Positions 20,490 to 29,913 of a stretch of DNA of 64,000 nt are shown in pieces. How positions within the stretch are numbered: the first letter of the stretch is position 1; the number at the start of each line of letters is the position of its first letter. The notes under the pieces were generated by a model, which was not told the DNA's origin, did not search any database, and worked only from the letters and a program-made list of their open reading frames with translations. The stretch comes from Hericium rajendrae. Lineage: Eukaryota; Basidiomycota; Agaricomycetes; Russulales; Hericiaceae. The translations under genes and the position numbers were made by a program. Where the stretch lies: assembly GCA_033439255.1 (NCBI GenBank), contig CM065886.1, positions 2,232,001-2,296,000 on the forward strand, given 5' to 3'.

Positions 20490-23400
20490 TTAATCAACTA
20501 TCAGTTTCTTAGCCAATTTAGCTTTAACTTCTTCTAATAGCTTCATGCTTTCCTCAGTAAGATGAGATATCTGCTTATGCAATTGTAGTGCTTTTATTAA
20601 ATATTGCTTTGCTGCATCAAGCTTATCAAGTTTTATTGTTAATTTACCCAGAAGTATCAAGTCATTAGCCTGTCCACTGAACTCCTGAACTTGATGATGT
20701 AAATGGAGTGCTCTTTCAAGATGCTCTTTTGCTGACTCTAACTCATTCATCTCAATTTTTAATTTTCCCATAAGTGTTAAAGTGTTGGCTTGTCCTAAGA
20801 TATCCTGATTGTAATTATATAATCCTAAAGCTACATCAAGATATCTTTTTGCTATATCTAACTTATGTATTAAAATATTTACTTCTCCTAAGTATGTCAG
20901 ATCATGAGCTTGACCTAGAACATCATTAACTTGCTGATGCAAGTCTAATGCCTTTTCCAATTCTTGTTTTGCTATATCCAAGTTATTTAATTTTTTATTC
21001 ACATTTCCCAAACTTTGTAAAGCATTGGCTACTCCTAATATATTTGTAGTATCAGTATGTAAATCTAAAGCCTCTTCAAATTCATCTTTGGCTTCATCAA
21101 GTTGATTTAATTTTTCATAATACATTCCAATTGTATAACATATATCTCCTATGAGCTCATCATTATTTAGAGAATTGGCTAAAGAGGAAGCTCTATATAA
21201 TTCAGGTGAAATATCATGTATACTATCAAATCTAAGCTTTATCTCAGCATACAATTGGAGATAACAGATCTCTGCAGCTATTTCAAGTTCCTTCATATAG
21301 GATTCACATTTAGATAATAAAGCAATTTCATTAATTCCTAAAAACTTTGATTTATTAACAAAAGTGCAGATCAAATCTAGAGTTAAAAGCTTATTATCTC
21401 TATTTAGAAGATAATGTTGTAGCAATGTTCTCAAATTGTTACCATCAGATCGTATATCTCGAGTCTCCTCATTCTTAGTATTGCAAGTTTCAATATAAGT
21501 ATTTAAGTAAGACTGAAAGACATCTGAGTTTATATCTTCTCTTTCAAACATTGAACTTGTAATAAAATTGTTATGATGTATCACACGCATCAACTGAGCA
21601 TTATCATTATTGGCATGAGTATATTGTTCTAACATCATATTTAAATGAGTGTCTTCAGGTCTCAAAACTTGAAATGTTTTATTACAGGCTTTAATCCAGC
21701 TATACAAATAAGTTTGTAGATTAATATGACCATCAGGGCTTATTACTTGAAAAGGATGATGTTTTCTCATATAAAGTAAAATAGGTGATAACAATTTGGA
21801 TCTCATATGATCAGTATCTTCTGAGATCAAGGCACAATTTTTCAACCTTTGCAATGAATCTGTAATTGGATCTTCAAATTCTAGTACTTTTTGAATATCC
21901 TCTTCTTGTGATTCATATATACCATCTGGTAGCATGGACAACACACTAAGAATTGGCAAACACTGAGGATCATTTAATCTGGGACTTTGTAAAGAGAGTT
22001 CAATTGAATATTCAACACTAGACAATTTGTTGTGCAAGGCTTGCTTGCGTGTTAGCAGCTTAAAATGCTCTGAACTAGACCACTGCTTCCAAACTTTAGT
22101 TGGTGTGCTAGTTCTGGTATAATGTGCAAGCAAAGTCACTGCCAATGGGATACAATCCACAGCTTTTATTAGATTCTCAACATCTGCATCATTATAATGA
22201 GAAATGTCATAAAAAACTCTTATAGCAGCATCTAGAGACAGTGGTTTGATTGATGGTATTTGAGCTGTCCAAGATACATTCCAAGGATGTTCTTCACCTC
22301 TCATTGTGATCAAAAGGTGGACAGAAGTGATATCAGCCAATTTGAGCAAAAATTCCTCCACTTCATTGCTTTCAGATTCCCAGGGTGTCTCAAAATTGTC
22401 CAGACATAAGATAGCTCTGCCCAGATTTTTGACAGCATCAAGAACCCTAGCTTCATCTAAACCCTGCTCTGCATTTGCATAAACACCCAACATCTGACCA
22501 ATAGACACAATAAGAGCATCTCTGTTTTCAATGGCATCACAGGCCAGAAAGTAGCATGCATTTTTATAGCTCTCTTGAATATCATCATGATGCAGCACAG
22601 AAAGAGCAATAGAAGTCTTTCCAATTCCTCCAGGGCCCAAGAGAGCAATTCTAGCAGGAGGGCCATGCAAGATAGAAGCCACAAGTTCAGCGATAATATC
22701 ATCACGGCCATGCATGATCCGAGGTTTTGCTGGTAGGCTATATCTGATCCTAACAAATCAATTTGAGTATTCAAATCCTCTATACTTCTGCATATACACA
22801 CCTGATACTTTGTGACGAAACCTAGACTGTTGTCAGTGTCACATGTTTTTAGATTCTGGGGGTACGCACATTTACGTTCGAGATATGGCCATGGATGCTT
22901 CGGAGGAGACGATTATTCGCAAGTCCCACTCGAGTCTGAGCGACTCGTGTCAAAAAGCACTATACTCGCTCAGCAGACAGATCGACTCACATTGAAGAAG
23001 ACAAGTTCCGCGCGAACTTGTTCCTTGCACTTATCGACCATAGATCGCAGTTCACGACGCCGAAGTGCTATGCGGAGGAGCTCCGACTTGCCTTTCCCGG
23101 AGCAACGAGATAAGGCCTTCGTCACACTTTCGAGTACCCTGCCGCAGATGACAATTAAGCTTATGTGCACTTCGAATGAAAGCGTCAAGTACTTTTCAAG
23201 GTCACGCAGATGGGTCTTGATGTCATCCGACAAAACCGTGTCCGTCGGATCGGCCGAGTCCGCATGTTCGGCGATGATCTTCTGAATTCCCTGGATATCG
23301 CCCATGACCTCTGCCCATTTGTCCCGGCAAGCGGTCACCTCCTGCAGGCCATTCGACTCGGTCAGAACTGACAATGTTATACATCATGGGAAGAACTCAC

Positions 23401-23625
23401 GTCTTTGATCTTTAGGATCTCGAGCATGATGCTAGCGATCAAGCCCACATACGGCGCGTTCTGAATCATACTGCTCGCGTCCTTGAGCAAGGTGAGGATG
23501 GTCTGGGCAGTCGGCGCAGCAGATGCCTTCGCAGACGCCAGAAAGCCGCTCTTCGGTGAACCAGCAGCATTTGCCCCGGGCGCAGACTGCATACCAGGGG
23601 AACGTGGAGTACTGTCAGAAGACAT
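20490..23625 (-). CDS. NLR-like STAND NTPase with TPR repeats (gene 1)
   Basis: Predicted cytoplasmic signalling NTPase of the fungal NLR type. Six exons fit GT-AG rules and keep frame: 23625-23401, 23341-23193, 23138-22991, 22935-22876, 22821-22802 (20 nt) and 22749-20490, giving 953 residues. Residues 1-194 are a helical N-terminal domain (NAPYVGLIASIMLEILKIKD, then RDKWAEVMGDIQGIQ), perhaps a four-helix-bundle effector of the HeLo/MLKL kind. Next is an NB-ARC-like NTPase: P-loop LLGPGGIGKTS, Walker B AILCLDNFETPWES, sensor LLITMRGEEHPWNVSW, GxP-like CIPLAVTLLAHY. A linker region follows, then five or six 40-residue TPRs (for example NKKLNNLDIAKQELEKALDL) and a Lys-rich end. The last exon is AT-rich and CpG-poor, unlike exons 1-4. 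A possible role in self/non-self or defence signalling is inferred from the architecture only. Confidence 0.85.
22802..22821 (-). other. 20-nt microexon of NLR gene 1
   Basis: GTTTCGTCACAAAGTATCAG is flanked by CTAG upstream and GTGTGT downstream. It encodes VSSQSI plus two bases and is the only piece found that restores phase between the phase-0 end of the exon at 22935-22876 and the start of the last exon (G ATC AGA). The other long copy has the matching 20-nt unit at 45005-45024, encoding ASSQPI, in the same place. Confidence 0.7.
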
Positions 23626-24164
23626 GGTATCGGGGTGTTGTTGTCACTAGATGTCGCAGATCGAGAAGTTCTGAGTACCGCAACGTAGTAGTAAGGCGAT
23701 TTGGTGGTTGATCGAAGGTGATCGCAGTATAGTTGCAACTCGCCACACGAGGACGTCGACGTTGAGTGCAAGAGAACTAAGCGCTGAAGCAGGAAGTTGA
23801 CGTAAGTAATGGGCGTCTTTCGCACCGTAATTGACATTTCCACCCAACTCTCCATCTGAGCATCTGACGACATTCAGATGTGTATCTCATGCTGCATTGA
23901 TCGACATGTGATGCAGCATTAGTGACGCAGGAAGTGACTCAACAACTTAAGCAAACCAAAACGTGCTGACTCGTAAAGCGTCAGCGTGTTGGTCTTGCGA
24001 CAGGGATACAGACCACCGATGAGTGATACTCTTGTAGGCCGTAAAATGCCTATTTGCTGAATAAACTGGTATCATGCATTCTTGCACAGTAGCGAGATCC
24101 ACATGGTATTACAATACACGAGGGAGAGGATACCATTGGCCAAATGCTTTGATTGAGCCATGTT
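23626..24164. other. Upstream region of NLR gene 1
   Basis: 539 bases lie between the NLR start and the glutaryl-CoA dehydrogenase stop, both on the minus strand. It is GC-balanced and CpG-containing, unlike the NLR last exon. A short near-repeat around CATCTGAGCATCTGACG and a TGATGCAGCAT motif occurring twice (about 23888-23920) are the only structure seen. It presumably contains the NLR promoter. Confidence 0.4.
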
Positions 24165-26261
24165 TTAGTTCGCAAAAGCTTGTATCCCCGTCATAGCCTT
24201 GCCAAGGATAAGCGAGTGAATGTCCTGAAATAAATGTGCGTGAGCATGACACAACACCTAAATTCGCCCCCAGTCCACGTACATAGGTTCCTGTCGTCGA
24301 AGAGCCGTCAGTCCAGTTATAACACCTCACGACAGCAAACGCGACACTCACCCTCATACGTATTCGTAATCTGCAGATTTGCCGCATGCCGCCCAATCGC
24401 ATACTCATCCGAGCACGCATTCCCACCGAGTATGTCCAGCAGCGCGCGCGCATGCTGCAGCGCCTTGCCGCAGTTGTTCCGCTTCACCATGCTGATCATC
24501 TCCGGCGCGACGCGGTCCTCATCCTTCAACCGCCCGACGCGCAGGCTCGCGTGCAGGCCGAGCGCGATCTCGGTCTGCGCGTCAACGAGCTTCTTCTGCA
24601 CGAGCTGGAAGGACGCGAGCGGGCGCTTGAACTGCTCGCGCTGTTGTGCGTAGTCGTGTGCGCGGTGCAGGCAGTCTTCGAGCGCGCCCATCACGCCGAA
24701 GGAGATGCCGAAGCTTCAGAAATGACGTTAATTAATGCGCGAGGGGAAAGATTACATTGGGATGGGAGACGTACCGTGCGCTGTTGAGGCAGGAGAAGGG
24801 CGCACCCAGGCCGACGCCGCCAGGGAGAAGGGCATCGTGCGAAACCTGAACCGAGTCCATGAAGATGGAGCCGGTTATTGAGGCGCGCAGCGCCAACTTA
24901 TGCGAAATCTTCGGCGCGGATAGACCCTTCGCCCCCTGCAAGGGGTCAAACGATGCCGATAAAGCATTCCGAAAAGAAACGGACCTTCTCGAGGAGGAAT
25001 CCGCGGACCTTTCCATCCCACTTGCATCTTGCCCAGATGAGAAACAGATCACTGTGTTATGTGTCTTCAGGATGAGGCTACATCAACTGGTTAGATGCAG
25101 TACGCACGCAATTGGCGCATTCGTGATCCACGTTTTGCTGCCGTTCAGCACGAAGCCGCCATCGACCTCCTCGGCCACGGTCTCCATACCCGCAGGGTCT
25201 GAGCCATGGTTGGGTTCCGTGAGGCCCTTTCCATCGTGTGAGATAAAGAATTGGAGACAATAAAACAACATACGAAGCATCCAATGATCTCGCCCTTGGC
25301 TGGGGTAGGAGTGCGAGCTAAGCCGCAGAAGATTGAACATGAGGAACAAAGCTAGACATACCGAGAGCAGGGAGATATTTCTCCTTCTGTGCATCCGTCC
25401 CAAAAGTATCGATGGGATGCATGACAAGTGAAGACTGCACAGAGGAGGTCGAGCGGTAACCTGAATCAACCCTGAGAAAAAATGTTGCGTAAGTATCCCC
25501 GGAAAACTCAACACGCGGAAGACCAAAGCGGAATCATGTTGTCTGGTCTGCTGTAGCATTAAGAACGTACCGCTCGATCTCACGAGCTATGAGCCCGTAA
25601 GCAACGTTACTCGCGCCTGCGCATCCATAGCCCTTGATCGTAGCCCCAAGAAGACCCACAGACCCCATAGACGGTAAGATGGAAGGATCATAATCTGCGA
25701 AAAGCAATTATTTTGACATATCAGCGGCTAGCACATCCGGACAGAAAGGAAACGCACTCTCTGTTCGGTGGGCTTCAAGAACACGCGGGGCCAGATGTTC
25801 CTGTTTTAAATATTTATATAAGCCTGGCACAAATGGAAGGAATAGCAGACCAAGATTGATTGAATGACTCACTTGGCAATACTCTCGCGCGGTATCTCTG
25901 AGAAAGACATAGAAAACACGTTGGCTTGATAATGATGTCATAAAAATGAACGTGTACGTGCCGTATGGCAATCTCATCCTCAGTCAAGCAGCCTTCGAAG
26001 TCCAAAGGATCCTATTTAGACCATGTTCAGACTTATGATTGAATATGATCCGGATCCGACCAGCACTGACCTCCCAAACAAATGGAGTCCGACCTGGAAC
26101 GAAAGAAAAGCTAGCATCCAAGTAGCATGATGGGTTGACTATGACTCACTCGAGCTCGAAGCATTCCTGGCAGGCTGCGCGAACGCAATGGCGCTCGCGG
26201 TGCGTGCTGGTTGTGTGCGAATGGCAGACAAGGCCAAAGCTCTGTGACGGAGTGACAACAT
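24165..26261 (-). CDS. Glutaryl-CoA dehydrogenase, mitochondrial
   Basis: FAD acyl-CoA dehydrogenase that oxidises and decarboxylates glutaryl-CoA to crotonyl-CoA in lysine and tryptophan breakdown. The ATG at 26261 begins [20 protein letters not shown], a typical Arg/Ala/Ser mitochondrial presequence with no acids. Later exons give [93 protein letters not shown] (substrate and FAD loop), [31 protein letters not shown], the helix [19 protein letters not shown] and the C-terminus [20 protein letters not shown]. The EGTYD acid is the expected catalytic base position. The stop is the TAA at 24165-24167. About ten exons. The subfamily call rests on the [10 protein letters not shown] and EPNHGSDP motifs. 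It looks intact. Confidence 0.92.
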
Positions 26262-26715
26262 GAATGGACTCTTTTCTGCTGTGAGGTGTTAGATTGCGGG
26301 GCCTTTTTATCGTGGTAGCAGAATGCGCAATATATGGCAGTAGGGAACTACTCTGAGTCAAAGTGTGTAGTTCAAGACTCGAATAATTACATACTTGAAT
26401 GTGATTCTGAAAATCGGTCTTACGGAGATCCGCCGTCTAGCGCGGTAAGTTCGGGCCGGCCTTAATACCGACTGTTCTCGGAGTGCTCAGCAGTGCGCTC
26501 TACTCTGCTCCACTCTTCCCCCTCAACAGTGCATACGCGCTCGTGTTATATACCGATTGTTGCCGGAGTCCACGGATATGATCTTCTATGCCTCTTGTTA
26601 CAAGTATTCATCATCATCATTCTGATCTACCCCATAACACCTCTGCATGCTTTGCTACGTACGCCGAACACCATCAATAATCTCAGGAAGTTCGAGTCTC
26701 TGATTGCGAATCAAA
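26262..26715. other. Promoter and spacer
   Basis: 454 bases lie between the dehydrogenase start and the end of the small hypothetical gene, both minus strand. I see no supported gene. The sequence near 26690 resembles a tRNA B box (GTTCGAGTC), but no A box or acceptor stem fits. Confidence 0.4.
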
Positions 26716-27198
26716 TTACTTGAACAATATCTGCTCAACCGGCCGAGGCTGCTTGTTGTATATCGCCGAAAGCCTGTGCAAGTTACCAAGCGCCTTGACT
26801 CCCTTCTCAACCTCCTCGACGCTCGGATATTGCACCAGCCCAGCTTCTCTCAGTCTTTCGATCGCCTGGTTCACCCAAACACGACATGTCAGCCCCTCCT
26901 CCTCCAGCTGTCCATCCTTCGCCTTCATCAGTCGGTCCAGCTCCGCCCATCGTTCCTCGGGGATGCCTTCTGAGATGCGTACGAGGCACACAAGCAAGAA
27001 TGTCTTCTGTATCGCGCTTTCGGGAGCGTGTCCTGCAACCCAGCTGGCAGAGTTGAGGTTCGTGATATGATACTTGTAGCCACCGGGGCGTGAGGTGGCG
27101 GGCTTATGGAGGTAGAGTGCCCAGTGGAAGGTATCGTCGTCTGGGTTGTCAGAACGGAGAGTGAGGACGATGTAGAGCGAGCCAGTCTCGAGGGCCAT
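26716..27198 (-). CDS. Conserved hypothetical, small 160-aa protein
   Basis: Single open exon, 160 residues, starting at the ATG at 27198 with MALETGSLYIVLTLRSDNPD. The pattern LYIVLTLR followed by DTFHWALYLHK, then YHITNLNSASWVAGHAP and a helical C-terminal half (PEERWAELDRLMK; CRVWVNQAIERL) is one I associate with a basidiomycete-specific family often present in several copies (possibly DUF6914). No catalytic motif, signal peptide or membrane segment is visible. The function is unknown. It sits between the dehydrogenase and the DJ-1-like gene, on the opposite strand to the latter, with no sign of shared function. Confidence 0.75.
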   Translation of the reverse strand: MALETGSLYIVLTLRSDNPDDDTFHWALYLHKPATSRPGGYKYHITNLNSASWVAGHAPESAIQKTFLLVCLVRISEGIPEERWAELDRLMKAKDGQLEEEGLTCRVWVNQAIERLREAGLVQYPSVEEVEKGVKALGNLHRLSAIYNKQPRPVEQILFK

Positions 27199-27734
27199 TG
27201 TCTTTGTGGGTATGAGCTGCTGCAGGTACGGTATGAGTGGTTATCGACGAAGTTCTGCTATGGCTCTGGTGGTATTCTATCGCCAGATGCAAGCCAGATA
27301 TAAACAACTGTTGAGAACATTAATGGGATGATCGTAGGCGCACGATACCGATACAAGGCCTAATGTGGGCCGATTACGTTACGTTACTGTCGTACTGTGT
27401 TGGATCTGCATTCGCATTCACCTCAGAGTCGCGACCAAATCCTCTGTGGTCCTGTTCAGCTCGTCATTTGGATTCTCATAAGCATTATATGTGCGTGCAT
27501 GAGGGCTTTCAGCAAATCAATGATCAGTTGTCGCCGGACCGTCGTTGAAGACGTTTCTCGCTTCTTGCCTTATTTGGAGTGATATGACGTTGTTGCCCCT
27601 CCTGTTCACCGATAATGCAGACTTCACAACTCCAGGCTTGCCATCATCATACAGCACACGCGAAATAAGTCCTGTAAGTTCGACTTGTTGTCTGCGGAAG
27701 AGCTCACAAACTCCCGCTGCTGGAAGAGAACACC
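27199..27734. other. Divergent intergenic region
   Basis: 536 bases lie between the small hypothetical gene (minus) and the DJ-1-like gene (plus). It contains both promoters; no coding frame is supported. Confidence 0.4.
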
Positions 27735-28637
27735 ATGCCTTCTGCTCTGATCTTGATTGCTGATGGGACGGAGGAGATGGAGTTGTGCGTGTCTAGATTC
27801 AGCATGCTCGCGATTGTACTGACGCCGCCCGACTCATGTGTGGGACTCGTAGTACGATCACGTACGACACCCTGGTACGCGCTGGCGTCACTTGCACGTC
27901 TGCGTTTGTCCCCACCCCAGCCGACGCAAGCACACTTGAAGCGACGAGTCCTCCATTCGCCAGAGGGTCTCGAGGGATCAACATCTTGCCGGACACGTAC
28001 TTCTCTCCCCAAGCCTTGACTGTTGTGAGGACACTTTCCCTCTAGATCGACCGCTCTTTATCTTGACGGTACGTCTCGCGCACAGGACAAATTTGATGTC
28101 ATCATCATCCCTGGTGGTGCGAAAGGTGCTGAGACTCTATCTGAATCGTCGCCTGTCCAACATCTCGTTCGGGAGTTCTACAACTCGAAGAAAGTTGTTG
28201 GCATGATTTGCGCGGGTCTGTAATCTTTGGCTTCCGTGATGGGAAGTTAGCTCACGTTCGAACGATATTAGGGAGCTTGGTCGCGCTGACGTCCTCCCTC
28301 CCCTCTCAACCCATCACTTCCCATCCATCTGTGAAGTCAAAGCTGGATTCCAGTCAGTATCTCCATTCTGCCATGCATATGCCCAGAGCTGAGACCATTT
28401 GTGCAGTTTTCCAGTACAAGGAAGACCCAGTCGTAGTATCGAACAACCTCGTCACTAGGTCCTTCGGCATCTCTCCAACTCTTCTCAATGTTTATTGATA
28501 TTGCATTTCACCTCCACAGCCGCGGTCCAGGCACAGCATTCCCCTTCGCTCTCACTTTAGTTAATCTCTTATGTGGCACCAAAAAGAGAGATGAAGTACG
28601 GGGCCCGATGATGTTCCCGCCAGGAACTCCCTGGTAA
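27735..28637 (+). CDS. DJ-1/PfpI family protein
   Basis: Small cytosolic protein of the DJ-1 (PARK7) branch, linked in other organisms to oxidative-stress defence and glyoxalase or deglycase-type chemistry. Exon 1 gives MPSALILIADGTEEMEF, with the conserved acid of the active site. After an intron ending at CTCGTAG come TITYDTLVRAGVTCTSAF, then DKFDVIIIPGGAKGAETL, then the nucleophile elbow VVGMICAG, whose Cys is the redox-active residue. The last exons give EDPVVVSNNLVTSRGPGTAF (with the usual SRGPGTA loop) and FALTLVNLLCG, ending GPMMFPPGTPW at the TAA at 28635-28637. Introns split the VVGMICAG-S joint and the VTS-RGPG joint. All key residues are present. Confidence 0.88.
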
Positions 28638-28915
28638 TGGGGCATCCGATGGCTTCATGTATATGTGATAGCTTCGTTAGCAAGAAGGATGGACTTCTTA
28701 TCAAATTGTTCAAAAGGAGAGAAGCTGTGTATGATAATCATGTACAAGGATTTCCTTCCCCAGTGCCTTGTATCATAATCTCGTTGACGCTTTATTGTTT
28801 TCCTCCCGGCTTGCTTTTTGGGCCTCTAGTCATCGCTTCGACGCTTTGGCCATTGCTTTCCCGTTTATAAGGCAGCGTTCATTCTGGCAGTTCAGCTCTT
28901 TCACCCGCACCCATC

Positions 28916-29528
28916 ATGAAACACTTTGCCGCACGTCCTCTTATGCGAACCGATGTCTCCCCTCAGGCACTCAAAGCGCAGCTTGCCATACTCAAGCAGG
29001 AGCTGGATGGCTTGTCCGCACTCGACAAACGTTTTGACACCCTCAATGCGCGTGTAGATGCGCTTGCCACACGCGTGACCGCAATGGACAATGGATTCGG
29101 CATTCTAAAACATCGATTTGAACGAATAAATGAATCCTTGATCTCCACGACTAGATCGGCCGCTATAGTACGTGTTCAGTTCTTTAATCCATGCCAGACA
29201 TCCGGATTCCTCACTGATATCTCATTTTCAAGAACTACAATCGACACTGTGCAGGAGGCAGCCATCTGAAGTTTGAAGTGGTGCCTTTTATCAACGGGTC
29301 TGATCCTGTAGCAATCGTGAATTGCCTTCATCTCCTTGACTCGTTCATGCTTAACGACGTTGACAGTTCGGTTTGCCGCCCCTCTACAGCAGTGAGGCAG
29401 TAGAAGCGCTGAGCGCGGCGAATTCGTTTACCTACCATACTGGCTATTACCCTGGTCAGCCCATCCCTGAAGATAGCGCCGACTGCAAAGCGGCTCTACT
29501 TAGAGCAATCGCTTGTGAACAGAAGTGA
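28916..29528 (+). CDS. Mug135-like coiled-coil protein
   Basis: Start ATG at 28916. Exon 1 encodes a heptad-rich coiled coil (AQLAILKQELDGLSALDKRF, then LNARVDALATRVTAMDNGF). After an intron with donor GTACGT and acceptor TTTTCAAG, exon 2 reads NYNRHCAGGSHLKFEVVPFI; a further intron joins NGSDP to FGLPPLYSSEAVEALSAANS, then YHTGYYPGQP and a stop at 29526-29528. The pattern VVPF-NGSDP, LPPL-S-EA---L and Y--GY is that of the Mug135-type C-terminal domain, widespread and multi-copy in basidiomycetes and of unknown function. The name comes from a fission-yeast gene upregulated in meiosis. The product would be about 160-170 residues. The introns are inferred from frame continuity. Confidence 0.7.
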
Positions 29529-29913
29529 CAATTCTGGGAAGTGAGCGAGCGCCGCTGCTGTATTGGTTAGAAGCCGCGACTGTTCTTATGTTCGCATGAT
29601 GTTATCCTGGTCTCGACTCTCTGTACCATTATTTGATGATCTCGATGTGTACCGTCTCCGCTGAACTCATCCAAGTTGAGTTCAGCATTCGCCTTATATA
29701 CTAGTGCTTGAAAGTGGGAACATACGCGAAGATCAAATCAACTTGTCGACGCTGTAAAGATGAGAAGTTGTTGCAGTCATGACGCGCGGTCACGTGACGA
29801 CGGCCAATTCGCGATGCCTGCAGGCAGGAGACGGCCCTCTCTTTACCCAAACTATTCCCGCACTTATCTAGCCGCGACGTATGCGCCCCCCAGCATGAAC
29901 CGGACAACCCACT
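29529..29913. other. Intergenic spacer
   Basis: 385 bases lie between the Mug135-like gene and the RdRP gene, both plus strand. I see no supported feature. An in-frame ATG upstream of the chosen RdRP start was not preferred. Confidence 0.4.

Noticed and set aside
26680-26710. tRNA B-box-like GTTCGAGTC
   Set aside because: No A box at the right distance and no cloverleaf can be drawn.
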